DNA of 60,000 nucleotides from positions 3,855,503 through 3,915,502 of the forward strand of contig NC_045143.1 in the NCBI RefSeq assembly GCF_008831285.2, written 5' to 3'. This document shows, piece by piece, positions 25,145 through 49,489 of this stretch (position 1 is its first letter; each line of letters begins with the position of its first letter). Origin of the DNA: Nymphaea colorata. Lineage: Eukaryota > Streptophyta > Magnoliopsida > Nymphaeales > Nymphaeaceae. The notes under the pieces are model-generated. The model worked only from the letters and a program-made list of their open reading frames with translations, was not told where the DNA came from and ran no database searches. The position numbers and the translations under genes were made by a program.

Positions 25145-25240
25145 AAAGCTCTTGTTCTATATATTAAAGAAAAAAAAGCTCTTGTTCTATATATTAAGGA
25201 AAAGAAAAAAAAAAGCTCTTGATCTATATATTAAAGAAGC
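25145..25240. repeat. Three tandem copies of an approximately 30-bp unit
   Basis: The unit AAAGCTCTTGTTCTATATAT followed by TAAAG or TAAGG and an A-rich linker is repeated three times, the third with GATCTATATAT. Linker length differs between copies because of A-run slippage. Confidence 0.75.
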
Positions 25241-26507
25241 GTTTAACACCTGCAAAATCTAAAAACTAGATTTCAGTAAAGTGAAAAAAGCGATGATAAA
25301 AGAATGTGATTCCCTTGAAGATCAACGACTAACTAATGATTGAGCGATCTACGTCAAGTAATAAGGCTCCTTCTTCTTTTCACGCCTTTAATGAAGAATA
25401 TGATCCATCCATTATTACCTTGCGATGAATGATACGAAAAATTATTCTCTCATAGTGCTTCCAAAAGTAAAAGATCAGAGCATCATATCATAAAAAATGT
25501 TTTTATATCGACCTATCCGTGCAATTTTTAACTTTTATTTAAAAAAAAAAAAAAACTGTTGTGTATAGCTCTTTGATACAAATATCATGTTGTAACCAGG
25601 TTATGCCCTTCTTTCAACTAAACAGCCCTGGGTACAATTAAAAAAAATATATATTATTATTGTTATTTTTAAATATTTACTTATGGGAAACCAAAGTTTG
25701 GCGGACCTACGGTATATCCTTCAATTCTGTTTAGGTAATTTCATCATGTTTAATAGAGTTTAAATTTTAATAAATAACATCCAATGAGATTCAGATTCAA
25801 ATTTGGATTCGAACTAATATCCTGTAAAATTCATACTATGAGTTCATATTTTAATAAATATCCTATTCACTGTTCATATAGCTTGCAACAACTCCGTTCT
25901 ATCGCAATGTGGTTCAGATTCGGATTGAAAGCCATATTTAAAAATCAGATTCATTGTAAAATTTAGACTATCATTTGTATGCAATGTGCCTATCATGTTC
26001 TCGGTCTCTGGTGACAATGTTATCGTCATGCTGTTTGACTGACGGACCTCGTTGGGCGTTTAATATGCTTTTCTGGACTAGTGTCCTGAACATGATCACA
26101 CGACCTGTTTAATAAACCAAGCGAATTTCTTGACGTCAAAATAATTATTTTTTTAAAATCAGGGCACCGTTAATTGGTAACAAATTTTCAATTAAGCAGT
26201 GACTCGGATTTAGTAGGGCTATGTCATACATACAACTGGATCCAAGTTCGCCCAAGTTTCAACAATGAATTAACGTTTCAAAGAGTGGGCTTGGTGAGGC
26301 GTATCTTCGTGGGGCATCCGCTCACAGACACCCCACCTCTCTCCGCCCCTGTTGAGTTCATAAGTCTTATAGTCAATGGCCAATGGCCCACAAGATCAAA
26401 GAACTTGGAAAGGGTATTTTAGTCATTTTGTATAAAAACTTTTCCAGTTTTGCCCTTACACGAGTATTGCTTTATTCTAAAAATAAAAGGGCACTTTGGT
26501 CATGTTT

Positions 26508-26934
26508 AAATGGAAGGAAAGAAATAGATGAGTTCGTTTAAATGGATGAGAAGTAAGGAGGGAATATATGTGCAAATGTGTGCTTGGATATGAGGAAATG
26601 AAAGGCACAAGAAAAATATTTTGATTTCATTTATATTCCTCAAAAAATAGGGAGATTTGAAGGGAAAGAAGGGTAAGTGACTCACATGCCCTTGTTAAAT
26701 GAAGGGGAAATGAGGAAAAGAAGGGCGTTATCGTCAACACGGTTAAACCATTTCCTTTCCATTCATTCATACAAGTAAACAAATATAATTTTTGACATTT
26801 GCTTTCCTTCCTATCCAAAAATGTTTTTATAATACTTTATTTCAAATCATTTTTCTTTATTTTATTTTCCTTCCCCATTATTTTTCTTCTCATCCATTAA
26901 AATTCTTTGCTTCGCATCTATTCAAACCGAAGGT
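26508..26934. mobile_element. MITE-like element with GTTTRAATRGATG ends
   Basis: The left side contains GTTTAAATGGA and GTTTAAATGGATGAGAAG. The reverse complement of the right side contains GTTTGAATAGATG and TTTTAATGGATGAGAAG. Interior sequence is purine-rich on the left and pyrimidine-rich on the right, as in a long palindrome. Ends are approximate. Confidence 0.4.
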
Positions 26935-28281
26935 TGTTAGTGTCAACTGATAAAATAGAGAACCACAAAATTATACAGGCACTTCGCACTAACACCAACA
27001 AGTTATAACTATTTATATATTTATTATAAGTAACTTTAAAACATTATGCGACAGGTATTACTAATGTGGCGTTGATTACCATTTTATTCTTTTGTTGTTG
27101 GTTCAAATATAGAATGGTGTTTCAAGATTGTCAATTAGCCTGAGGGAATGACTTGACTATGAACAGCATTGACATATTATTCTTCTTTTCTATTTTTTAA
27201 CAAGGCCAGCATTAAGAAACTCATTGTTGCAAAACACACATAGACTTGACTTGCCTTTCCCATTGTAGAAGTTCTAAGTGGTGGAGTCTCATCAGGCATT
27301 TTAAATTTAAGCACAACAAAATTTCCGTGGGTTGTTTGATGTAATGACTTGGACCGAGTTTTTTATATCGCGAGTCAACTCGACGGGTTTGCCAACTATG
27401 AAAGAAAGGTCCAAAAGGCGAGATTCTGCTCATATATATGTGATCAGGGGGAGAGATCAGGCTCTAAAGGCAATGGAGGATGACGAAGAACAGCTAAGAA
27501 CAACCTTTTGTATGACAGCAACTAGCAGCAGTGGATGATGTTTTAAAAGAAAACAACTGAGTGCCACCATGGAAATGGTTCAACAGCTAGAATTGGTTGG
27601 CTAATGGGCCCTCTGTTGCACACGACTTATATTCCTCTTTGCTTGAACTGTCTTGCAAGCACCGAGTCAACCCCCAAAAATGCCCCCACAAATATTTAAT
27701 CTTAGGGGCCGTTTGATGCATTGGAAATATGGAGTTGGAAAGAAGTTTCCAGAAACTTATTCCAGGAATTCAAGAAGTGGAAACAGAATCCAGATTTCTA
27801 AAACCACTTTGTGTTTGATGGACTTGGGTTTATGTTCCAAAAAATAAATTTCGCAGTTTGATATGAATGGAAGATGAAAAAAGAGAATCGTTGGATTAGG
27901 GAATGCTTGGGAGCCTAACGATTACTTTTTTCATCCTCAAATTTTCACCCTTTGGGATGAAAAGGAATTTATTGAAAACCAACCAATAGTTACCTTTTTC
28001 ATCCCAAGTTTGATGGCTAAGAAAATTTTTAAAAAATTTGAGGATCTGTAACTCTCCAAGATGGTGTTTGATAGCCTCGGATTTAAGGTTTGATATTACC
28101 TTGAATTTTGGGCTACATGAGGTCCACATTTTAGCACAACTAGCGATTTCATCAGCATGGATCTCGGATCCATGCTAAACATAAAAAGTGTGGATCTGAA
28201 ATCCGACATAGGGAGTCAGACTTTTAATACTTTTCTCTCATTGCAAAGTATGAGGATTATTTTCGGTTTCCAGAGACCTTG

Positions 28282-28450
28282 ACAGTGGTGGTGGTAGAAT
28301 TTTTTTATGGGGAGGACGGCCAATTAAAGTTTATAAATTTTAACTAGGGCCAAAATTTTATATAAAACAAGTGAATTTTTTTAAAATTTATATATAAATA
28401 AAAAAATTGTGGTAAGGGCAAGACCCAAGCCGGCCCTACCATGGCACCGC
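28282..28450. repeat. CAGTGGTGG...GGGGAGG-type dispersed transposon fragment
   Basis: The segment begins CAGTGGTGGTGGTAGAATTT, continues with ATGGGGAGGACGGCC and AAAATTTTATATA words, and ends with GGCCCTACCATGGCACCGCC. These features match a widespread plant family whose ends resemble CAGTGGCGGAGCCAG, as at 2760-3684 and 51046-51223. No clear target duplication was found. Confidence 0.45.
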
Positions 28451-29051
28451 CCAGGCAAAGGGGAATTGGAGACTTTTTTGAAAAAGTGAGTTGTTAACTT
28501 CCCGTTATATGAAATGAACTGACTACGTGTCATGAGTTGCAAATGACTAAACTACCCTTACTAACTAAATAGGGCACACTACTCTTATAAGGACAAAAGC
28601 GGAACTTGATAAAAACATTCATTTTACTGTTTTTTGCACTTTGATGACCAAACCGTTAACTTTTATCAAATCTATGGTATAAAGCACGTCTAATGTATGA
28701 AAACTTGGGGGACCTAGATGTTTTTCTTTTTGCCGTTTGACTGCCATCTAATAGGTTTAGTCATTTTTCGCAAATTCAACTATAGATATGTGCTTGCAAT
28801 TTGACAAAATGTGACAATGCAAAATGAAACAACTTTTTGTAGTTAAAAAATTAATGGTCCTATTTTTCTTTATTCGTAAAATTTAGTTTAGACATCGTTT
28901 CTTCTGTTATTTTTTTTTGTTTTTGTTTTTTCATACTCCACACATATATGTGGTTAGAACATTGAAAAAAATGCACCAGGAACTATAAAATTAGCGGTAC
29001 ATTTCCCCAGTTGTGTGTGTATATATAGTATGCTGGATAAATGCTGGATTG

Positions 29052-29165
29052 TTGAATTTAAAAAGTGTCGCTAAAAAAATTATAGATCATAAATTGTAGC
29101 TGAACCCTAAATCGCAACTAATACCAATCTAGTGACGATTTTTAGTGTCAATTTTTAAATTTGAA
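29052..29165. mobile_element. Small CACTA-like or MITE inverted-repeat element
   Basis: The left arm is TGAATTTAAAAAGTGTCGCT and the reverse complement of the right arm is TCAAATTTAAAAATTGACACT, each followed by AAAAA, giving an imperfect inverted repeat of about 25 bp over a total of about 114 bp. GTGTCGCTA and TTAGTGTC words resemble CACTA-type subterminal sequence. Confidence 0.4.
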
Positions 29166-30558
29166 TCTATTTATTTCATTATGGAGCATTTAATAAGAAG
29201 TGAGATTATCATTTCTTATGGAACTATTGCCAGTAATGGAATTCAATGCAATATTTGTTCACACAGGCGCATATAGGGCTCTAAGAAAGGTCCAAATGAA
29301 TCAATGTAACTTACCAAATTTCGCATTTGTCTTATCTTGCATTAAGGTTCACAAATTCTTAGAAAAGTTGTTAATTATTTTTTCTGCTCTGGCTGGTCCG
29401 GTCAAGACGAAAGCCAGATCCAAGTTTGGACTGACGTTGATCCGGACCATGCTGACCTAGCTGGGTTGAGAAATGCTCATTTTCCTAAAAAGTGACAATT
29501 TTTTTCCAAAAATTCCGAAACCTGACGAGATGTTTTCTTAATTGTAGTTTACGGGATACTAAATTATAAATGGAAAATGGCCATCCGAGTTCGCCCAAAG
29601 CAAAAAAAATTATGACAAAAAATAAAATCCAATCATCTTGTTCTAATTCTTATTATTTTATTAATACAGTCGACGCCAAAATGGCAAAGCTCATATATCC
29701 GACCAACTTTCAAGCAAATATTCACTAGAAAATTCCAAGCTTTGACGATATTTCAAACACAGGCCTAAATTCATGAAAAGTGCGGGCAAGCACAATTTCT
29801 TACTACAATTGCCATGTAGCCAGGTTAAACTTAAACCTGTTCAACACATTAATCATTTTTTAATAAAATACATAATTTTTTCATAGGATTTTTTATATGT
29901 ATATATATATAAGACTCGATTCAAAATGCATAAATCCTTTTTTTCCTTTTTAATAAAATGTGTAAATTTTGGTGGGATTTTGTATATACTATATATAAAA
30001 ATAGCGCCTATCCTTGTATCAAGATTTTTCAAAAAATTATCATATCCATATATGCATCATTGTACTAGTCCGTGCACATACTTATGTAACTTATTCCCCA
30101 AAGCTCAACTCTTTTTTGGAAAAAGCAATTCATAAATGCCTCCAACTTAAACACCATCCTAACTTGAAACTCCTCGATCAAATGCTTCATTGTTAACAAA
30201 TTATTTACCTTTTTTTTTCCTTTTACGAAAATTCCTCGGCCCTTTTTCATGTTCATCGTTTCACGGTTATCTTCCCACGAAGCAGGTTATTTGTTAAATC
30301 ATTCCACACATGTGCTTCCGTGTACTAAAAGGAAACGAAGAATCTTAACTGCACCAATCCAAAATAAAAGCAAAAGTTTGGACTGTGCTCGTAAATTCAT
30401 CTTGAGTTATGTTTTTCAGGTTTATTTATTATTAGCAAATATTAGCAAAGCATAGAGCCATACCACAAGTGAGTGATCTAACACAGCACAGAGAGCACGC
30501 ACACACACGCACGTCATTCAGGGCTGTACGTAGTTTAGGGGCTTGTCTTTAAGCCACA

Positions 30559-30602
30559 ACTCTCTCTCTCTCTCTCTCTTCCCTCCCCTCTCTCGCTCTG
30601 CT
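30559..30602 (+). promoter_or_regulatory. CT-rich tract in the kinase gene leader
   Basis: A (CT)n run with CCCTCCCCTCTCTCGCTCTG lies about 125-165 bases before the NDR kinase start codon. Pyrimidine-rich tracts are common near plant transcription starts and in 5' UTRs. No clear TATA box is visible upstream. Confidence 0.4.
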
Positions 30603-30723
30603 GTCCTGAACAATAATCAAAAGTACCAGGTTCATAATAATAAGGTAGAAACTAGGGTGAATCCATCCATCGATTCTCAGAGGGAGAGGGAGAGAGGCAA
30701 AGGACTCAGAGAGGGACAGGGAG

Positions 30724-43827
<13,104 letters not shown>

Positions 43828-45055
43828 GAGTAGATTCACCACAGCTTCTCTTATCCTCCCCTAGTGTAAAGCTTTCATTGTTAGCCAGAAGCACCTGCTC
43901 GTTTTTAGTCAGGCGCGTGCTCATCTTTAGTTTTGATATGGTATCTCATCGCACGAGGCGTTCCATTTCGTGGAGAAATTTTGTGGGTTATCTTGATCTG
44001 GACCGTATCACCTGAGAGGTTGCCTATTGGGGATATGTACATGTGTCCTGACTGCCCAGGTTGGCAAGAGGCAAGACTAATAAATGGGAAAAAAGCCTTC
44101 TCTTGTGGCAGTTTCTGTTTTAAATATATGTAACGTCTTTGAGAAACATTATGTTTTTATAGAATTGGATTTTACCCTCCAAGGAATATGGTGTGTTGTA
44201 TGAAGATGTTAGGAATGATAACTTATCCATTAATCTTTTCTTCTTGGGACATTTGCAGAAAATGATCCAATATGAGTTTCGGTTTGGCTCTTTGTGACTT
44301 GTAAATCAATTAATCTATTCTCACGAAACAAAAACTAGGCACTTAATCTGCATCATGAGCTTGTTTTATGTCTAATAATGTGTCTGCGTCCATTAGTCGA
44401 TTCAAGTATCTTTTTTCAGCAAGAGCAATGCTCTTGGAGATCTTATCCATCTCTTCCGGTACAGACAATACTCCATCTCTCTCTCTATATAGACATATTC
44501 CAACAAACTATATAATTTTTTATGAAGAATCCACCTTCATTTTTTCATATTCGTGTGACACAGATTAGAAGTGTAAAAACCTGTTCTGTGTACCTTATTC
44601 AAAGCATCATACCTATGGAAAGCATGGGCTGTTGGCTTCTTACGGAACTTTCCCCGGTTCTGCCTCAGTGAAAATGACAATCAATCATCCCACAGGCTTT
44701 AGTCGCATACTTAACCGACGAGTTCCCTCTCTTGAATCATCATGGAGTTCACATGTTCCCAAGTAACTTTGCAATGTAGAGTTTCTCAACTTAGTTTTGG
44801 TTGGAGATATTGAAAGCAACCACTTTCCTGATTTCTGGCAAACAAGAGAATCACGGCTGAGAATGTGGGTGTCGGCTGACAGTGTAGATACCCATTTTCC
44901 TCCAGTGAGAAAAGCAGTTCAATCTTGAATCTCTCCACAGCAAAAAGATTGCTTTCTTTCATCCCTTGGTAGTTCTTTTTCCTTTGGGTGTGCTGTAATT
45001 TGCTTGAAGCAGATGTTTCCCAGCAAAAAAAGAACCTCGCGCTTACATCCAAGCA
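43828..45055. other. Convergent 3' region between kinase and PPR-like genes
   Basis: The kinase (plus) and the PPR-like gene (minus) point toward each other here, so both 3' UTRs must lie in this 1.2-kb stretch. An AATAAA-containing word at about 44080 (CTAATAAATGGG) is a possible kinase polyadenylation signal. No other gene is seen. Confidence 0.45.
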
Positions 45056-46285
45056 TCAAACACCAAGATGAACGGAAACCAACCTCAGCAGCTCCTGATA
45101 CGAACAAGAACTCAGTTCCTTCTCTCTCGAATTCAAATGCAGAGTCATGTACCTCTCCTCGCAGGCTCTATGAAACGCTCCCTTCCCAAATGCTGCAATC
45201 ACGAGAGGGTCTGTTCTCGTCGCTGCAGCCTCATTCAAGAATCCCCTCTTCACCCATTGTTGCAGCACGCCTCCATCACCCAGCAGCCCGCTAGAATAGC
45301 CGTCCATGGCGACGCCGAAGGTCACCATATCCGGCCTAACGCCATCACCGCCACCGTGGGGAAGAATTCGAAACTGAGAAGCCAACCACCAGGAGAGGCT
45401 TTTGGGGTCCTTCATCTTGAGGTACGCCAGCGCCACCGCATTCGCGAATGACGCGTCGTCCGCCCACACTCCGGCCGCCTTCACCTCCCTCGCGACGGCG
45501 TCCATTCCCTTCCGGCTCAGAATGCAGGCGTGAGAGAGCAGCTCCAGGCAACAAGCTAGCGGTGTTCTTCTCCCTGCCCTCAATGACACCTGACGGCCCA
45601 GATCCTCCAATCGAGAGAACCTGTAGTTTTGGAGGTAGACCATCGCCATTTTCCGAACCAGGCGGTCGCCTGGGACAAACGTCGACCGGTTCCGATTGGC
45701 GAAGAAGGCGTCGTCCATCTTCTGCAGACATCCCAGATTGGCGTATGCCTCCAACATCGCCGTCTTAGTCTTGGGTTTTAGCGGAAGTCTCGCAGACAGA
45801 AGCCTCCGGGCGTGTTCTTCCATCTTTCCCACCAGGCCGGCGCTCGCGAACTCGACAAGCAGGAGGTTGTAAGTCGCCTCGTCCAGGAGGTGGCCGACGC
45901 TCTTCGCGAACCTTGATAGGTCGTCGTAGAGCCCGAGGCGACCATACGCCTGGATGAGGAAGGCGATGGCTTGGCAGTCCAGATTGTCGCCCTCCAACTG
46001 TTTGAGGAAATGCTTGGCCTCTTCCAACCCCGCTTCCTCCTTGAGGAACCTCAGGGCAGAGGAGAGCTGGTCGGTGGCATTGTGTTTTCGACGTGAGACG
46101 TCGACGGGGTCTGAACGGATCATGGATTTTTCCGTAGGGCGATGCTTGGTGGACGTTGGTGGTGCCGCTCGAATGAGAGGAGAACGGCGGCGGAGGGTGA
46201 CTGGTACTGATGGCGACGATGGCGATGAGCGGTAACGAGACACGAGGCCGGCGTTGAATGAGGCGCTGAGTGAAATGGTAGCCAT
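45056..46285 (-). CDS. PPR/TPR-like helical repeat protein, probably plastid-targeted
   Basis: A single open exon of 409 residues has strongly coding composition, richer in G+C than its surroundings. The N terminus (about 1-50) is rich in Ser, Arg and Pro with almost no acidic residues, as in a chloroplast transit peptide. From about 75 onward are degenerate helix pairs of the pentatricopeptide type: AIAFLIQAYGRLGLYDDL, ATYNLLLVEFASAGLVGKM, KTAMLEAYANLGCLQKMDDA, DASFANAVALAYLKMKD and MVTFGVAMDGYSSGL. PPR proteins bind organelle RNA one base per repeat and direct its processing, editing or stability. I see no DYW, E or SMR tail, so it would be a P-class-like protein. Intronless structure fits the family. 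The exact orthologue is not recognised and repeat number is uncertain because the helices are divergent. Start is the first Met, which begins the transit-like sequence. A GA-rich tract and the foldback element at 46481-47154 lie upstream. Confidence 0.75.
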   Translation of the reverse strand: MATISLSASFNAGLVSRYRSSPSSPSVPVTLRRRSPLIRAAPPTSTKHRPTEKSMIRSDPVDVSRRKHNATDQLSSALRFLKEEAGLEEAKHFLKQLEGDNLDCQAIAFLIQAYGRLGLYDDLSRFAKSVGHLLDEATYNLLLVEFASAGLVGKMEEHARRLLSARLPLKPKTKTAMLEAYANLGCLQKMDDAFFANRNRSTFVPGDRLVRKMAMVYLQNYRFSRLEDLGRQVSLRAGRRTPLACCLELLSHACILSRKGMDAVAREVKAAGVWADDASFANAVALAYLKMKDPKSLSWWLASQFRILPHGGGDGVRPDMVTFGVAMDGYSSGLLGDGGVLQQWVKRGFLNEAAATRTDPLVIAAFGKGAFHRACEERYMTLHLNSREKELSSCSYQELLRLVSVHLGV

Positions 46286-46397
46286 CTCATGTCATCTCCT
46301 CTCCTGCTGAGACTTCTCTAGCCGAACGATGCGTTTGGCTTCCACATCCCTGCTCGGCCTGCAGAACCACCAGACTGGAAGTGCCGCCGCCAATTTC

Positions 46398-46412
46398 TGA
46401 GAGAGAGAGAGA
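46398..46412. repeat. Short (GA)n tract upstream of the PPR-like gene
   Basis: Seven GA units occur about 115 bases upstream of the PPR-like start codon; on the coding strand this is a CT tract of the kind often found in plant 5' UTRs or core promoters. Confidence 0.7.
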
Positions 46413-46480
46413 GTTGTCGACGAAACGGAAATAGGGTCTAATTCCAAGAGACGGCTTCTTTTGTACCATTCCTTTCTATA

Positions 46481-47154
46481 GTGTTTGGCAGCACTGGGAT
46501 TAAAATCCTGGAGTCAGAAACGAATTTTAATCTGAAATCACCTAAACAAGAATTTGCATCATTATTTTGTGTTTGGCTGATAGGGATTTGGATGTTAAAG
46601 ATTCTCTTCCAGTGTTTGTTGATTATAATGGAAGAAAATATTAGCCCTTGGAAAAAAATCCCAGAGGCCTCCAACAGACATGAACATTTGAGCATAGTTG
46701 TGAAAAGTGATTGAAAAATGACATGTTATGGCACTCTTGAACAGGTCACAAAAAAAATCGGTTTGCCAGTAATTCAATCCAATTGGCCGATTTTTCATAA
46801 CACTGATCAGTAGCACTCGTGCAAAATTTCCTATGGAAATTGAATTAGTGGCAAACCGATTCTTTTTGTGGCCTGTTTAAGTGTGCTGTAACAGGTTATT
46901 TTTCAACTATTACTTAAGAATTTGATCACTTTTCACAACTGTGCTTAATGTTCATATCTGTTGGTAGCCTGTAGGTTTTTTTTCCAACAGCTCATATTTT
47001 GTTCCTTTATAATCAACAAACACTGGAATAAGATCCTTGGCATCCAAATCCCTATCAACCAAACACAACTCCTTTATGGAATATGGATGCAAATTCTTGT
47101 TTAGGTGAATCCAGGATTAAAATCCAAGATTTTAATCTTAGTGCTGCCAAACGC
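46481..47154. mobile_element. 674-bp foldback (long inverted-repeat) element
   Basis: The left end GTGTTTGGCAGCACT and the reverse complement of the right end GCGTTTGGCAGCACT match. The similarity continues inward over about 300 bp of each arm: GATTAAAATCCTGG, CACCTAAACAAGAATTTGCA, GATAGGGATTTGGATG, CCAGTGTTTGTTGATTATAA, CCAACAGA, GAACATT, TTGTGAAAAGTGAT and GCAAACCGATT words all occur in inverted order on the right. The centre is near 46815. TA flanks both sides (46479-46480 and 47155-47156), a possible target duplication. There is no transposase. The right arm contains small indels relative to the left. It sits about 195 bases upstream of the PPR-like start codon. Confidence 0.8.
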
Positions 47155-48963
47155 TACAACCCGTTTGATTTTTGTGAAATGAGTAAAAAATCACAGCGAT
47201 TCATCTGTTACTAGAGTTTTTTTTTTTTTTTCACCAGCCACGAAATTTCCAAAACATTGTTGGAAAAATTCATTCAACAATTTCGTTGTGTACATTTCAA
47301 ACGGCCAACGTTCCAGCACATTTGATAGTGAATAAATCTGAATATTTTGCGGCCAAAACATTTTATCATGATATCTCGCTTAAACCTCCTTCTGTTCAGT
47401 GATTCTCTCTTGATTGTGGGTATATTTGAAACAGTCTTTTAGCATATTCCGTATTTTATAGCTCAGCAATGGCAGGAGAAGCTTGGACCTTGGTTGGACG
47501 TTTCAGAGGCGGGACAGAGGGGTGAGAGGAGAAATAAGAAGAGAGGGGCTTTGGGTCAAGGGAGAAGATAGAGAGGAGAAATAAGAAGAGAGCAACTTGC
47601 CCCCAAGAACTCTAACGCCAGGTATATCAAGATGATATGCTCACACAATGTCTGGTGGGCATATCAGGTTGGAGGAGATCTGTATGAAGGGAAAGGAGGT
47701 CAAAGGAAGCAAGACTGGAAGAGAATGGGAGCACAACTGAGGGGTTTGTAGGGAGAGAAGAATTTTTTTTCGAGGTCCTTTAATTTACTTTCCCCTCAAC
47801 ACACACACATATATCTAGCCTCTCACGCATACATCCCCATGCACACAAATCCATTATATATATATATATATATATAGGATGTAGATTTTTCCTTCTATTA
47901 TGCTTTCAATCTCTTATACACACCGCCCAATGCAAGATTCTTTCCAAAGCCATTGTCATCACAATCCCACCCAATGCATTGGGCTACATATATCAAATGT
48001 TAGAGCGTTTGAATGGCTGGAGGATTTTAGCTTACATATACACACATGTATATATATATAAATCTGTCGGCTACTTCCATTGGGAGATGATTTTGCTTTA
48101 TTTTTCGTCATTAAAAACACCAAAATCATTAATAAATGCCTTGAAAAACTGTTGGCAAATAAAAAAAAAGTGGTTAATGCATTTTTTGCGACAGTTTTTT
48201 CTGATGGAAAATAAATAAAAATTCATCTAGAGGCAACCCCAGGATTCAGTACTCCAGCCTCTCACACACACAGCCCAATGCAAGATACTTTCCAAAGTAA
48301 TTGTCATCGGCTGCATGTGCGAACGGCTAGAACATTTGAATGGCCGGAGGGTTTCAGCTATGCTGAAACTTATCAGCTGCCTCTATCACCACACGATTAT
48401 ATATATATATATATATATATTTATTCATTGAAAACAACAAAAATTGTTGTTAAATGCCTTGAACTCCTGTTGGCAAACAAAAATCATGGCTAATACACTT
48501 CTTGAGACAGTTTTTTTTGTAATGAAAAATAAATAAAAGTTCATTTGGCAGATATATATATTTATATGAAAATTAAAATTAGTTTGCTACCCTATGGCCG
48601 GAAACTGCTTTAAAATGTGCATTCAACTTTTAGCATCTCCGTAAAGGAGTCTTCGTTGGGAAACTTCTCAAGCTTAGCCTCCAAACTTAAAAACATTTAT
48701 TTCGTTTGATATAAAAAATAAAAGGTATACCAAAATGGCAATACTAGTTAAAAACATTTATTTCGTTTGTATTATACTATTTTACCGAACATTTTTACGG
48801 CCACTCAACTTTTTTTAATGAGCAGCGTGCAAAGGTCTTTTGTGCTCTTGATGCTCAAGAGAGACCATCATTCCAATATGAGGTGTGGAAAGTATTGTGA
48901 TTGATTTATCTAGATTGTACTTCAAGCTAGTTTTCAATTCAAACTCCTTCAACACCTTTTTCA
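47155..48963. repeat. AT-rich repeat region with a diverged tandem duplication
   Basis: No gene is supported. Two related copies of a 300-400 bp unit lie at about 47815-48227 and 48255-48550. Shared parts are CCTCTCACRCA, CCCAATGCAAGAT(T/A)CTTTCCAAAG, ATTTGAATGG or GTTTGAATGGC followed by TGGAGG or CGGAGG, a TA microsatellite, AAATGCCTTGAA with CTGTTGGCAAA, and GACAGTTTTTTYTG ending in AAATAAATAAA. The copies differ by indels and by TA-run length. The segment 47460-47790 is purine-rich and unassigned. A 50-codon minus-strand frame at 48815-48975 is discussed among the findings. Confidence 0.6.
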
Positions 48964-49254
48964 CCTGGGCAACGAATCCAAAAACGGAGTCCGAGTACTG
49001 AGTTCGGGTTCAGCCCAATTATATTTAAAAATATATTTTAATATAAAATAATATATAAATATAATTAATTATAATAAAAATATTATAATTATATATATAA
49101 ATTAATAAAAAATTTAAAAATAAATTATCGAGTCCAAATTGGGCTTATCGAGCCCACCCGAACCGGCCCGATAACGAGTCGAGCCGGCCCAGGTCCCTTT
49201 TGCCCGGCCTGAAGTTGGGCCGGGTACCCGGCGGCGGCCTGGCCCGATGCCCAG
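48964..49254. mobile_element. Second copy of the GGGCC/GGGTACCCG hAT-like element (probable)
   Basis: The structure matches the element at 1509-1757: GC-rich left arm, long AT-rich core, then TTATCGAGCC, GGGCCGGGTACCCGG and CCGATGCCCAG. The reverse complement of the right end is GGCTGGGCATCGGGCC and the left end reads CCTGGGCAACGA. Flanks CTTTTTCA and TTATTTCC match only partly, so ends are tentative. Confidence 0.5.
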
Positions 49255-49489
49255 CCTTATTTCCAAGCTGCTGCAGTTTAGCCTCACAAAGGAGAATAAT
49301 ATTATCAACAAGCAAGAAAGCAGAAACAATGACAAAACAATGACAAATTCAGCTTCCAAATGAACAGTTTTATCATCAGAGGAAAAGGCAAGGGGAGAGG
49401 AGATCTCCCCGTCTAAGACATCACTTTGCATAAAGGAATCTTCATTCTCTACCAATAATAACAACAACATATGAGATTGTAGTGACTTC

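Larger units (their letters stand above)
23341..30558. other. 7-kb gene-free, AT-rich intergenic region with MITE-like sequence
   Basis: There is no gene here that I can support. Recurrent GTTTGATTCA-like, GTTTGATGCATTGG and GTTTAAATGGATGAG words at about 23635, 27708 and 26510 are typical edges of small inverted-repeat elements in plants. Delimited pieces are listed separately (25145-25240, 26508-26934, 28282-28450, 29052-29165). Open frames such as 26174-26422 and 29200-29460 lack recognisable motifs. Confidence 0.5.

Noticed and set aside
45068-46235. Plus-strand frames opposite the PPR-like gene
   Set aside because: Low-complexity Arg/Pro/Ser translations antisense to a better supported coding exon.
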